Of a DNA stretch of 64,000 nucleotides, positions 33,772-43,907 are shown piece after piece (position 1 is the first letter of the stretch; each line of letters starts with the position of its first letter). The notes under the pieces are model-generated. The model was not told the DNA's origin and searched no databases. It was given only the letters and a program-made list of their open reading frames with translations. A program made the translations under genes and the position numbers. The stretch comes from Ophiura sarsii (Eukaryota; Echinodermata; Ophiuroidea; Amphilepidida; Ophiuridae): positions 61,094,292 through 61,158,291 of the forward strand of contig CM069449.1 in assembly GCA_035610835.1 (NCBI GenBank). The letters run 5' to 3'.

Positions 33772-36700
33772 CTAATTCTCCTGCTCCAACAGAAGGCACA
33801 ATTTGGAGACAGGTCTTGACAGAGTAGTGGTTTTTGTTTTTATTTTTGCACTGCGTACCATACCCTTCTTGTCTTCATGTACTTCTAATACTCTTCCCAT
33901 TTGCCACGAATTGCGCGGGGCATTGTTGTCAACTATTAGTACTATGTCTTCTTCCTTGAGGTTTTGTTGAGGCTTTAGCCACTTCTGGCGTTGTTGCAGC
34001 ATAGGTAAATATTCCTTAGTCCAGCGTATCCAAAATATGTTGGCAAGGTACTGTACCTGACGCCATCTACGCCTTGAATATTCATCCTGCTTGACAAACA
34101 CTCCTGGAGGAAGATTCTCAGGTGTCTTTAGCTGCAATAGATGGTTTGGCGTTATGACATCAAAATCAACAGGGTCGTCTGACGCCTTTGTCAGGGGTCG
34201 GCTGTTTACTGTTGATTCAACCTCACATAGAAACGTATGGAGCTGTTCTTCACTCCTAGCAACTCTTAAGTGCTGTTCTCGCAGCATTGCTTGAAGTATC
34301 TTCCTGATAGTCCGGATCTGGCGCTCCCACACACCTCCATGATGAGATGCTGCTGGTATATTGAATTTCCATTTTATGTCATGGTTGGTTGCAAAATTCT
34401 GTATTTCTTCTTTATTTAGGTCTTTGATAGCCTGGTGCAGCTCATGATGTGCTCCAACGAGGTTTGTGCCATTGTCAGAAGTTATTTCTTTCACAAGACC
34501 TCTTCTACTAATAAACCGACGAATTGCGTTTATGCAGGAGCTTGTATCCATACATTCTGCTACTTCAATATGAATAGCCCTACTGGCCATGCACGTAAAA
34601 ACTACACCATAACGTTTTTTGATGCTTCTTCCGCTCTTTATTTCAAATGGGCCAAAATAGTCCATTCCCGTACACGTAAATGGTGGGTCTTCTGCCTTCA
34701 CTCTACTAGTTGGCAGATCTGCCATCATCTGGCTCATGACTCTGGCATTCTGTCTTCTGCATACAATGCACTTTCTGACCATATTCTTTACCATTATCCC
34801 AGCTTTGATGACCCAGAATCTCTGCCTTAATTCTGCCAGAGTGTGATTTCTTCCCTGGTGATTGCTCCTTCCGTGAATATACCGGAGTATAAGATCAACT
34901 ACATGGTGATGACTTGGAAGAATGAACTGATGTTTAGACTCCTCCGGTATACAGGCATTCTGCAGGCGTCCACCAACTCTAAGCAATCCATTTGCGAGCT
35001 CTGGATTCAAGTTGTTTATTCTGCTGGTTTTGCTGACTCCTTTGTGAATGCACTCATTTCTTATTGTGTTATTGTCAGTTTGGGGTTTCTCTGTCTCTTG
35101 TTCAGCTCCTGAAGGTTTGGTTAGCTTTCCAAGTGCTTTGATTTCTTCAGCAAATGCTTCCTGCTGTACTTTCCTGATGATGATTTCTTCAGCACATTGT
35201 ATCTCGTCTACTGTTAGATACTTTGACTCTTGTGGAATTTTGATTCCCTTCGACCGTTGTAGCAATACCTTCTTTACCTTCAACCACCATGCAACGGCCC
35301 TCTTCAATTTTATCCAATCAGAAAAGTGATGTAGAATTTGGTTCACTGGATCATTGTATTCCACTGTAGTTACTGCATTTGAGAGCACATGCACATGTAC
35401 TTGGTGAGCCTCTTTAGACTCATCGTCCTCTTCTACCGGCATGTACTGGCATATTTTAGGCCATGTTTCCTCTGGTTCTCCAAGGAATGTAGGTCCCTTT
35501 AACCATTCTCTCTTGCTGGTCAGCTCATCAACATTTAAGCCCCGGGACGCATGATCTGCTGGGTTGAGTGCGGACGGGATATACTTCCATTGTTCCTGGC
35601 TGGATCCATCTTGAATTACTGCAACTCTATTGGCAACAAAAACAGGCAGACGTGCCTTTTGGGATTTTATGTAATTCAAGACCGTCTGGCTATCCGTCCA
35701 GTATGTAGTGCTATCAATGTGCATATTCAGCTCTCTTTGAAGCATATTGTTTTGCTTCACAGTAGATGTGGCTGCCGTTAATTCTAACTTCACTATGGTG
35801 TGCGGCTTGAGAGGTGCGATACGGGCTTTGGCCTTTACAAAGGTAGTGTGGATTTCACCCTTCTCGTTGATGAGCCGCAAGTATGTCACGGTACCGTAGC
35901 CATCTTGGCTTGCATCTGCAAAGTGGTGCATTTGCACCTCTACTGTTGTACCAAATGCTTTAGGCTTATAGCACCTGTCCATCTTCAGCCCGTCTAGATT
36001 TGGGAGGTCTTGGAGCCATTCCTGCCATGCTCGTTGCTGGGCTTCAGGTATTGGTTCATCCCACTCTATTTTCTCCTTGCACAGTGCTTGCAGTATTTTT
36101 CTTGCCTTAAGCACATACGGAGCAGTAGGCCCTATTGGATCGTACACCTGACTCATCACAGAGAGAATGTTTCTTCTGGTAGCTTTACGGTCGACTTCTT
36201 TGACTGCAAATCTAATTTCATCCTCTTCCACGTCCCATAATACTCCAAGCGTTCTTTCTGTTGGCAGACTGTCACATTGAAGATTAAGACTCTTGACTTT
36301 CTTTGCGCGATCTTCACTGGGTATAGAGTCTAAGACTACTCTACTGTTGCTCATCCATTTTGTGAGGTTGAAGCCTCCCTCCGCTAGCAACTTCTTCACA
36401 CCGCTCACCAACTTCACTGCTTCCTCTTCGTTGGCCATTGATTTCACAAGATCATCTACGTAAAAGTCATTGTTAACCGCGTCAATAACTTCAGGCTCAT
36501 ATCGATGCGCATTGTCATGAGCACATTTCTTTAATGCGTAGTTAGCACAACTTGGAGATGATATCGCACCGAATATGTGCACCTTCATCCGATACTCAAC
36601 AGCTTCTTTCTCTAGATTTCCTTGTGGCCACCACAAGTAACGCAGCATGTTTCTGTCAGCTGGTTGTACATGAACCTGGTAGAACATGGATTCTATATCA

Positions 36701-38058
36701 GCCATTATTGCGATAGTCTCTTTCCTCCATCTCATCAATATGCCTATCAACCGATTATTCATGTCCGGACCTTGTAGTAGTTCACTATTTATTGATGTTC
36801 CACCGTAAGTGGCCGGGCAATTGAATACAACTCTGATACTTTGTTTCTGTGGATGTCTCACTGCATGGTGAGGAATGTACCATACCTTTCCATTAGGACA
36901 GTGTAGTTCTTCCGGTGGTACAGGTTCGGCATACCCTTTGGCCTCCAAATTCTCCATAAATGCTGTATACTCTTCATGGAGTTTCTCTTGTTTGCTTAGC
37001 CTCCGTTTTAAATGTCTTGCGTATTTGTCTACTTGGTTGCGATTGTTTGGCATCCGTACAGACTGATTTCTGAATGGCAATGGTATTACGTAATGACCAT
37101 CCTTTAACTCTGCTCTTTCTTCCATGATCTTCATGAACCGTTTATCTTCAACGGATGGTAGCACGGTGCCGTCACTAAGGCACTCTGCAAACTCCATGTT
37201 CATGTAGTTCTTGAGTTGACTTTCTAACCTTTCATTTGCCTTCTCCACACAAGTCATGTTGTTGATATGGCAGAAGTGCACACTGGTACTCTTGCTTTTC
37301 CCTGGTAGGCTGTATACTAACCATCCAAGTGGGGTTCGAATAGCGTATGGATCCCCTAATCTTCCAGTCTTGGTCTGCAGAGGTTGAGTTGCTGCTGGCA
37401 CATTGCTGCCTATCATTATGGTCACTCTTGGGATGCAAATGTAGTTCACGCTCTCTTTCAGGCTGGGAAGCTTGATTGCTCTTAAGTGACTCCATCGCTC
37501 TAAATCTTTCTGCGTTGGGATCTCATCCTCTGTCACTGGTATTTCGTTTCTGATGTATACATCTGGCAAGTCAACAAATGTGCTGCCATCTGGGTTGCCA
37601 ACCTGTAATGGATCTGATATGATGTCACATTTTACTATCTCTTCTGCGTTTAATGTCTTCAAAAGAAGCTTGGTTTGTCGCTTCCTTATATGCAGTTTTG
37701 TGCTTAGTTCCATATCAGCAAATACCGCTCCTGACCCGTTGTCTATGAAGGCATAGGTTGCAACGCCTTTATCACTAGCCTTTGGCTTTACAACTACTGG
37801 TACTATTGTCATAAAAGGAGCGCTTGATTCTGTGGTTTTAGTACTGGCACATATCTCTGATTTAACTCCAACACAACCTGTTGTCACCTTTGTTGCGGTT
37901 TGACTGTCTTCCTGCTTGTTGCTCTGTCTTGGGGATTCTTGTTGTCCCTGTGCACCTGGTGATGGCATCATTCGCTCCCTGCTTGGGTCATGGAGCGCTG
38001 TAGGATGGGACTTGTTGCACCTGTCACATTTAAGTGGCTGTGGACAGCCTCTTTTCAT
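33772..38058 (-). CDS. pol: BEL/Pao pol polyprotein (PR-RT-RNaseH-IN)
   Basis: A 1428-codon uninterrupted frame from the first ATG; the frame is open further upstream to about 38286, where it codes for a cysteine-rich knuckle, so the native protein is probably a gag-pol fusion. Domains in order, counted from the ATG: end of the zinc-knuckle region (CDRCNKSH, 11-18); aspartic protease with DNGSG (106-110); reverse transcriptase with MADIES (452-457) and YVDD (533-536); RNase H with FADAS (713-717), LELTA (758-762), TDSQ (788-791) and NPADHAS (832-838); integrase zinc domain with paired H and C1097/C1100; integrase core D1133, D1195 and E1245; and a BEL-type C-terminal domain to the end. All catalytic residues I can identify are present. 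The products copy the element RNA into DNA in cytoplasmic particles and integrate it. Confidence 0.95.
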   Translation of the reverse strand: MKRGCPQPLKCDRCNKSHPTALHDPSRERMMPSPGAQGQQESPRQSNKQEDSQTATKVTTGCVGVKSEICASTKTTESSAPFMTIVPVVVKPKASDKGVATYAFIDNGSGAVFADMELSTKLHIRKRQTKLLLKTLNAEEIVKCDIISDPLQVGNPDGSTFVDLPDVYIRNEIPVTEDEIPTQKDLERWSHLRAIKLPSLKESVNYICIPRVTIMIGSNVPAATQPLQTKTGRLGDPYAIRTPLGWLVYSLPGKSKSTSVHFCHINNMTCVEKANERLESQLKNYMNMEFAECLSDGTVLPSVEDKRFMKIMEERAELKDGHYVIPLPFRNQSVRMPNNRNQVDKYARHLKRRLSKQEKLHEEYTAFMENLEAKGYAEPVPPEELHCPNGKVWYIPHHAVRHPQKQSIRVVFNCPATYGGTSINSELLQGPDMNNRLIGILMRWRKETIAIMADIESMFYQVHVQPADRNMLRYLWWPQGNLEKEAVEYRMKVHIFGAISSPSCANYALKKCAHDNAHRYEPEVIDAVNNDFYVDDLVKSMANEEEAVKLVSGVKKLLAEGGFNLTKWMSNSRVVLDSIPSEDRAKKVKSLNLQCDSLPTERTLGVLWDVEEDEIRFAVKEVDRKATRRNILSVMSQVYDPIGPTAPYVLKARKILQALCKEKIEWDEPIPEAQQRAWQEWLQDLPNLDGLKMDRCYKPKAFGTTVEVQMHHFADASQDGYGTVTYLRLINEKGEIHTTFVKAKARIAPLKPHTIVKLELTAATSTVKQNNMLQRELNMHIDSTTYWTDSQTVLNYIKSQKARLPVFVANRVAVIQDGSSQEQWKYIPSALNPADHASRGLNVDELTSKREWLKGPTFLGEPEETWPKICQYMPVEEDDESKEAHQVHVHVLSNAVTTVEYNDPVNQILHHFSDWIKLKRAVAWWLKVKKVLLQRSKGIKIPQESKYLTVDEIQCAEEIIIRKVQQEAFAEEIKALGKLTKPSGAEQETEKPQTDNNTIRNECIHKGVSKTSRINNLNPELANGLLRVGGRLQNACIPEESKHQFILPSHHHVVDLILRYIHGRSNHQGRNHTLAELRQRFWVIKAGIMVKNMVRKCIVCRRQNARVMSQMMADLPTSRVKAEDPPFTCTGMDYFGPFEIKSGRSIKKRYGVVFTCMASRAIHIEVAECMDTSSCINAIRRFISRRGLVKEITSDNGTNLVGAHHELHQAIKDLNKEEIQNFATNHDIKWKFNIPAASHHGGVWERQIRTIRKILQAMLREQHLRVARSEEQLHTFLCEVESTVNSRPLTKASDDPVDFDVITPNHLLQLKTPENLPPGVFVKQDEYSRRRWRQVQYLANIFWIRWTKEYLPMLQQRQKWLKPQQNLKEEDIVLIVDNNAPRNSWQMGRVLEVHEDKKGMVRSAKIKTKTTTLSRPVSKLCLLLEQEN

Positions 38059-38126
38059 ATGTCCTTGTTGTAAGCATCCAAAGCAGAGACCTTTGTTTCT
38101 ACATATTTCTGATTTTTCATCACTGT

Positions 38127-40610
38127 TTAGAGCGCTGAACTTCCTGCATTCAAGTATTTGATGTCTTGTTCCTGCTCCGCAGTGTAGACATGGTGCTGTT
38201 GAGGATGTACAGTACTTTGTTTTCCTTGTGGATCTGGTACCACTGTGGTCACAAATGATCTGGTGTTGATTTTCTTTTCTCCCTTGCTATCATGTCTATA
38301 ACTGCTACCTTTATTCATGTTTTCACTGCGTCCTTGATATCCAAGCCCAGCAACCCTTGGGTCATTCTCATCACGCGCAAGCTTTCCCACGAACGCGTCG
38401 AAATGATCAAGTGTAGGTGATATGTGTTGCTCTTCTCTGCACCGCCCAACTTGACGAATCCATTGCTGCTGCATAGCGATGGGTAGTTTGCCGGCTAGTA
38501 GTCTGAGAAAATCATAGCTGTCAATACCTGCCATATCTTGATTACTCATCTTTGCACTGCAACAATTTGTTAAAAAGATGGAATATCTACGCAGGGCCTC
38601 CTTTTCACCGATTTGTATTTTTGGCCAATTTTCTGCCTTGTTTCTGTACGCAGCCGCCAGTATGGCTGGCTGCCCATAGTCTCTGTGAAGAAGCCACAGT
38701 GCCCTTGCATAGCCAGTCTCTGGGGGATTAATCATAGGGCATTGTGATATTAGGTCTTTAGCTTCCCCTGCTGTATACCTCAACAATAATTCCAATCTTC
38801 TAACAGCGTCATTGGTATTATCCTCGACTACAAATTTGAAATTCCTCAGAAACGTAGAATAGGCCAACATGTCCGTTCCGTCAAAACTTTCCAACTCTGA
38901 AGCAGGCAGAGCGCTTTCTTTGTGTTGTTGCACCAGCTTACTTAGTATCTTTGTCATACAAACTGTAGTATCAGTGTTTTCATTGGCGTCTGATTCCCTT
39001 TTAGCGAACACTCTGTAACCGGGAAGATCACGGCGTACCGGCTGCGGCGCATATGATGAGGTTGGTTCTGGCCTGGTGAAATCTTTATAGCCGGAGCTAT
39101 CCATATCCTGATGTACCGGCTTATATGTGATCCGTTCATGTTGTTCAGGAAGATCACGGCGTACCGGCTGCGGCGCATATAACGAGGTTGGTTCTGGCCA
39201 GGTGAAATCTTTATAATAGCCGGAGCTATCATGATGTACAGGCTTACCTGCTATCTGTTCATGTTGACCGATGGATTCTTTATAATAGCCGGAGCTATCA
39301 TGTTGTACAGGCTTACCTGCTATCTGTTCATGTTGACCGATGGATTCTTTATAATAGCCGGAGCTATCATGTTGTACAGGCTTACCTGCTATCTGTTCAT
39401 GTTGACCAATGGATTCTTTATAATAGCCGGAGCTATCACGGTGTACAGGCTTACCCGCTATCTGTTCATGTTGACCGATGGATTCTTTATAATAGCCGGA
39501 GCTATCATGTTGTACAGGCTTATCTGCTATCTGTTCATGTTGACCGATGGATTCTTTATAATAGCCGGAGCTATCATGATGTACAGGCTTACCTGCTATC
39601 TGTTCATGTTGACCGGAATTCTCATCAGCGTTTGGGTAAGACTGTTTGATCTTTGACAATGTTCCGTAACTACTGTAGTACCTTTGTTGTTGTTGTTGAC
39701 AATTTTCAGTACAAGCGTTGTTATAAGCCTGTCCAACCTCTGACACTGTTCCGTTTCTAGCATTAGCATACATGTAGTACCTTTGTTGTTGTACAATGTC
39801 TTCAGCAGCATTGGTAGAAGCCTGTCCAACCTCTGACACTGTTCCGTTTCTAGCATTAGCATACATGTAGTACCTTTGTTGTTGTACAATGTCTTCACCA
39901 GCATTGGTAGAAGCCTGTCCAACCTCTGACACTGTTCCGTTTCTAGCATTAGCATACATGTAGTACCTTTGTTGTTGTACAATGTCTTCAGCAGCATTGG
40001 TAGAGGCCTGTCCAACCTCTGACACTGTTCCGTTTCTAGCATAATACTTTTGTTGTGGTACAATGTCTTCAGCAGCGTTGGTAGACTGTTTGACCTTTGA
40101 CCCAGATTCTTTTGGATGGTTGGTAGGTTGCATTCTAGGCTCTGTCAATACAGCCTTTCCATTTGGCTTCGGTTGATGTACAACTTTAGATGGAAGATTG
40201 GCTGGTATGGATCTTAACTCTGGTACGGTTGCTCTTCCACCTTTACTGCTTGAACTTGAACTACCAGTAACACTGCGTTCTTCATCCAGCACACGAGTAA
40301 ATGCCTTAGCAGCTTCTAAATCAGCTTCTAGCTGTATCTGTTCTTGTTTGTAGTCTAATTCTGCATGCTGTTGTTCTAGTTGTCTTCGCCATTCCAACTC
40401 CTTCAGCTCTAGTTGTCTCTGCAATTCCCTTTTCTTGCTTTCTATTTCATGACGTTGTTTTATGACAGCTGCCCTCGCTGCCAAATCAATTTCCCTTTTT
40501 ACTGCTTTTGCTCGTTCTGACCTTGCACTAAATACTGAGGAACGGTTACTGGCTCGAGAATCTATCATTGAGACACTATCATCTGGATTAATTTCAATAT
40601 CTCCATCCAT
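38127..40610 (-). CDS. gag: BEL/Pao gag with tandem repeats
   Basis: An 827-residue structural protein. It begins MDGDIEINPDDSVSMIDSRA, followed by a charged coiled-coil (about 32-112, with repeats of RELQRQLELKELEWR type). Next are about four 31-residue repeats (175-297, STNAAEDIVQQQRYY) and six 23-residue repeats (332-470, QHEQIAGKPVQHDSSGYYKE). A DUF1759-type gag domain follows (about 567-720, from PASELESFDGTDMLAYSTFL). The ATG was chosen as the first in frame, shortly after a 340-base leader. The frame ends in SSAL; the cysteine knuckles that should follow are encoded in the -1 frame overlapping its last 160 bases, so gag-pol must be made by frameshifting or the frame has been broken. 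Role: particle assembly and RNA packaging. Confidence 0.92.
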   Translation of the reverse strand: MDGDIEINPDDSVSMIDSRASNRSSVFSARSERAKAVKREIDLAARAAVIKQRHEIESKKRELQRQLELKELEWRRQLEQQHAELDYKQEQIQLEADLEAAKAFTRVLDEERSVTGSSSSSSKGGRATVPELRSIPANLPSKVVHQPKPNGKAVLTEPRMQPTNHPKESGSKVKQSTNAAEDIVPQQKYYARNGTVSEVGQASTNAAEDIVQQQRYYMYANARNGTVSEVGQASTNAGEDIVQQQRYYMYANARNGTVSEVGQASTNAAEDIVQQQRYYMYANARNGTVSEVGQAYNNACTENCQQQQQRYYSSYGTLSKIKQSYPNADENSGQHEQIAGKPVHHDSSGYYKESIGQHEQIADKPVQHDSSGYYKESIGQHEQIAGKPVHRDSSGYYKESIGQHEQIAGKPVQHDSSGYYKESIGQHEQIAGKPVQHDSSGYYKESIGQHEQIAGKPVHHDSSGYYKDFTWPEPTSLYAPQPVRRDLPEQHERITYKPVHQDMDSSGYKDFTRPEPTSSYAPQPVRRDLPGYRVFAKRESDANENTDTTVCMTKILSKLVQQHKESALPASELESFDGTDMLAYSTFLRNFKFVVEDNTNDAVRRLELLLRYTAGEAKDLISQCPMINPPETGYARALWLLHRDYGQPAILAAAYRNKAENWPKIQIGEKEALRRYSIFLTNCCSAKMSNQDMAGIDSYDFLRLLAGKLPIAMQQQWIRQVGRCREEQHISPTLDHFDAFVGKLARDENDPRVAGLGYQGRSENMNKGSSYRHDSKGEKKINTRSFVTTVVPDPQGKQSTVHPQQHHVYTAEQEQDIKYLNAGSSAL
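39226..39640 (-). repeat. 69-bp coding repeat in gag (6 units)
   Basis: Units with GACCGATGGATTCTTTATAA and GCCGGAGCTATCATG recur every 69 bases (starts near 39227, 39296, 39365, 39434, 39503, 39572), giving 23-residue protein repeats. A longer, related pair follows at 39020-39225. Confidence 0.9.
39720..40065 (-). repeat. 93-bp coding repeat in gag (4 units)
   Basis: Units starting AACCTCTGACACTGTTCCGT recur every 93 bases (near 39736, 39829, 39922, 40015) and encode glutamine/tyrosine-rich 31-residue repeats. The unit nearest the gag start is shorter. Confidence 0.9.
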
Positions 40611-40950
40611 TTTCTTCTTATGAATGTTACTTGTTAGCCCGTTTAGAAATGTTGAATAGCGCCCTCTATTGGCTGACTATTGAGTCGTGGCTGGTGGACA
40701 CGTAACATACGTTGATATCGATAGGGGGCGCCCTTCTGAACTACCGCTAATATTATCACACACCCGGGTCACAAATTTGTTCATAATTTAACTTTAAGCT
40801 TACTTCGGCGATGGTTGACGAATGCCGACTTATTTGTAATTGTAATCGAATCTATTATATAATGACAATGTCTCTTGTAGCTCGATGTGGCTTTATTTAC
40901 ATCATTGACTGTTGACATGACAATTTAAACAGCGGCGTCTTTCACTTTAA

Positions 40951-41317
40951 TGTAGTGTTCTATGCGTTCGGAAACGGGACTACAATAATTATCACCTGCT
41001 GTGGATTCAACATCGCATTTTACTTTGACCGTTACCTCTTCTACTCGAACTCCACGATATCCATGCATAAACGAGTCGATAAAGTCTTCTCTAAGGTTGA
41101 ATTATCTATACAAACATCCTTTATTCTCCAAACGAAGTTACAAAAGTTATCGGAAATTAGGTGAAAGACGGTTTCGCGTCGTATATTTCATGCGAGTCGC
41201 CATATTGAATCAACTTTTTCCCATCATGCAATACAAACATTAAAGGGGTAATTTACGTTTTGGTTGAGCGACTCTGACAATAAAACTTGATACCAAAAAT
41301 AGGGTTTGGACATTACA
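40951..41317 (-). promoter_or_regulatory. BEL/Pao 5' LTR (promoter)
   Basis: Same 367 bases as the 3' LTR. As the upstream LTR on the minus strand it should hold the promoter; no clear TATA box was singled out. The AATAAA is at 41120-41125 (minus). Confidence 0.93.
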
Positions 41318-41322
41318 ATCTC

Positions 41323-41897
41323 TTTCATTCATCATGAGATGTTAATGAGACTATTTATGTTGCATATTATCTTAAAAGTATGCAATGTTTTAAAAACCCG
41401 ATGAACCATGAAATTGATTACGCAGTGGCGTGCACACCCTATATCAAACCTTAGATACAAATGTAAAAAGTGTAGGTCCAAAATTGCAGAATTTTAGGGG
41501 TATGGGTGAAAAACGTTTCAATTTTGAAATAATGATAGGCCTAAATTGTCTTTTTATCTGTCACGTATAATGTATCGTGTGTCAGGTAAACTCACAATGT
41601 AATTTGTTTTGGGTTATATCCTCTAGGGAATTGCCCAGAGACTGTTATTGACATTTTGATACTTTAAAAGCCTTATTTTTGTCTTAATTTAGGCCCAAAT
41701 AAAACCTGGCCACACCACCCCCCCCCCCCCCCCCCGACATGATTTGATATCAATGACAAATGGGTTTAACAACATTTATTTCAACTTTATTTGTTAAGTC
41801 TCTGATTGATAAAATGAGCATAGATATGTAGGTTTATAATCGGATAACCATGGCGAGGGGGTCCATTATTGTGAGTAAAATCAAAAACAAGGAAATG
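41323..41897. other. No gene seen
   Basis: Flank of the BEL insertion; AT-rich with a C tract at about 41719-41735. Confidence 0.5.
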
Positions 41898-41900
41898 TTA

Positions 41901-42517
41901 GGCCTAGTAAAAAAATTAACATGTTTCCCGTCCCCGCCCGCCTCCTTTATGGCCGCCGCCTCCTATTTTTTACTATTTACTATTTCCGAAAATTCTGTAA
42001 AAAAAAAAAAAAAAAAAAAATATTATTATTATTTTTTTTATTTTAATTTTTAATTATTTTTTTTAGTGATTGATCCTTTGCCCATAGGAATGGCAGGTGT
42101 AATAGAAATGCTGTATCATTTCATAGCATGTTCATGCCATACATGACACGGAATTATTGACATGGCCGGCTTCTCAATTGAAATAGTATGGGGACCAATT
42201 ATACATGTAGGCCTACATCCTTTCGATCAATGATGTTTTGTTCCTCATTCAACCTGAAAAATGAAGAAAACATATTAAGAAACAATGTGTAGTTGGCTCT
42301 ATATATTAGGTAAACCTTTTCATATTTGTATTCCTCTGGCAATTAGAGTGGAAAATCCTGTTTAGGAGTGTCTGCAACACAGTCAGTTGGTCACTTTCGA
42401 CTTGGCGGCCATCTTGAAAAAATATCAAAAAATGGGAAAATAGTAAATAGTAAGACCCTCCCTCCTCCTTTTTTTAAAAAGTCCGGACGGGAAACATGTA
42501 ATTTTTTTTACTATGCC
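41901..42517. mobile_element. MITE with TTA duplication (PIF/Harbinger-like)
   Basis: Ends GGCCTAGTAAAAAAATTAAC and inverted AATTTTTTTTACTATGCC lie between TTA copies (41898-41900, 42518-42520). The similarity continues into CATGTTTCCCGTCC / GGACGGGAAACATG. The interior holds an A tract at about 42000-42020 and no gene. Confidence 0.75.
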
Positions 42518-42706
42518 TTAGTAACATGATGCTCTTCAACCATTTTTGCTCCAAATGTGTAAGAAAATTGGGTCGTGTTCATTATATTAATGTATGACAT
42601 GGACAGAAATATGTTTTTCTTTGAAATTAAGATAAAATTACCTCTTTTATAGACTCAAAATCAATGCAAATCGATATAAATCGAGTGTCACCACTGCGTG
42701 TTTAAA

Positions 42707-43542
42707 GGGGGCACAGCACTAAATAAACCGCCCATTGGATTACATGTAAATTTGGGCTAAAAGAGTCGCTATTTTGGGCCCTTAGTAACCATTTTTGGAA
42801 TGTCTCGAATGCTTTATTCTAATCAACAAACATTCAAATTTCATAAAATCGTCAAGAAGTGTTACACCTTCCAATTACATTTTACGATACGATCATTTAA
42901 ACAGCGCCACCCCTATTTTCAGCCCGGACGCTCGCCTTCTAACCGCCTCCGATCACGTGTGTTCATCCACGTGATAAATTGTCAATACTATCGAAAATCA
43001 ATATTTTGCAATATCCTGATCAAAGTACAAGAGATCATCTTTCATTTTAATTATGAAATGCTACCCTTACGCCAAACTGATTCCCAAAGGCATATTATGT
43101 GATCTTTTCCAGAGGGCGCCCTCTATTCATTATTTTTTTTAGAAAGTAGATTTTCTTGCAGATTTACATTTCTGATCATAAATCATACATACATTCCAAG
43201 TTACAGAGCGATACGATTCCTAATTACCTCAAAATCATGGTTTTAGAGTGAATTTAGAGTGAAAAATATAAAGTGTCCAGATTCTGACAGTTTATTTTCA
43301 CTCTAAAACCATGATTTTGAAGTAATTAAGAATCGTATCGCCCTGTAACTTGGAATGTATGCATGATTTATGATCAGAAATGTAAATCTGCAAGAAAATC
43401 TGCTTTCTATTTTTTTTTCGATGTTGAGGGCGTTCCCTGGAAAGATCACATAATATACCTTTAATCACAAAATCGTTTTTTGTTTTTGCCGGAACTTACT
43501 ACCATTTACACAAAACGAGGAGTGATTTAGTGCTGTGCGCCC
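42707..43542. mobile_element. MITE copy 2 (GGGGGCACAGCACTAAAT ends) with nested palindrome
   Basis: Same element as 30157-30625, near-identical over about 465 bases, split at 43089 by a 371-bp foldback element. Confidence 0.85.
43089..43459. mobile_element. 371-bp foldback element, about 164-bp arms
   Basis: Arms 43089-43252 and about 43297-43459 are inverted copies running from TATTATGTGATCTTTCC-like ends to GGTTTTAGAGTGAA, with about 44 bases between. The related MITE at 30157-30625 lacks it (site near 30536-30548), proving it is a later insertion. No coding capacity. If transcribed it would form a long double-stranded RNA. Confidence 0.85.
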
Positions 43543-43612
43543 TTATTTCACATTGTGTAACATTCAGTCACAATGGCGGCGTTCTACGGTATCTACGCGC
43601 AATGCAAACCAG

Positions 43613-43690
43613 GCCCGTAGCCAGGGGGGGTTCGAGGGGTTCGATCGAACCCCCTAAATTTTTCAACGGTAAAAAAAAAAAAGTAAGAGA
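43613..43690 (+). repeat. Fragment of the CAGGCCCGTAGCCAGG family
   Basis: CCAGGCCCGTAGCCAGGGGG at 43609 resembles CCCAGGCCCGTAGGAAGGGG at 18618; followed by a GGGGTTCGATCGAACCCCC palindrome. No right end found. Confidence 0.5.
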
Positions 43691-43907
43691 AGAGAAGAGA
43701 AGCTTATATGCGTTATAACCATAGTAAAATGACCAATCTGCTCGTGGTTTTTATAAATAAATGAATTTTTTTTGTAAAAAATTGTTTAAAACCCTACGAA
43801 ATGACCATTATATGTTCACTGAGCTGCTTTTTGGACTGTGCGATTTTATGACAGTGCGAAATTTTGTGACCGTGCGATTTTTTTTTGACCTAACCCTTTT
43901 TTGTGGC

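Larger units (their letters stand above)
30844..41317 (-). mobile_element. Full-length BEL/Pao LTR retrotransposon
   Basis: Two direct 367-bp LTRs (30844-31210, 40951-41317) that I read as identical enclose a minus-strand gag and pol. Both flanks carry ATCTC (30839-30843, 41318-41322), the 5-bp target duplication expected for integrase. The LTR starts TGTAATG and ends ACTACA on the minus strand. A purine-rich GGGGTGGGAA lies directly before the 3' LTR (31211-31220). Order is LTR, leader (40611-40950), gag, pol, a 2.56-kb non-coding stretch with a 69-bp tandem array, LTR. Identical LTRs, an intact pol frame and an exact duplication mean a recent insertion. The primer-binding site was not recognised. 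Confidence 0.95.

Noticed and set aside
39231..40063. Repetitive frames overlapping gag on both strands
   Set aside because: Shadows of the gag repeats in other frames; gag itself has coiled-coil and gag-domain support.
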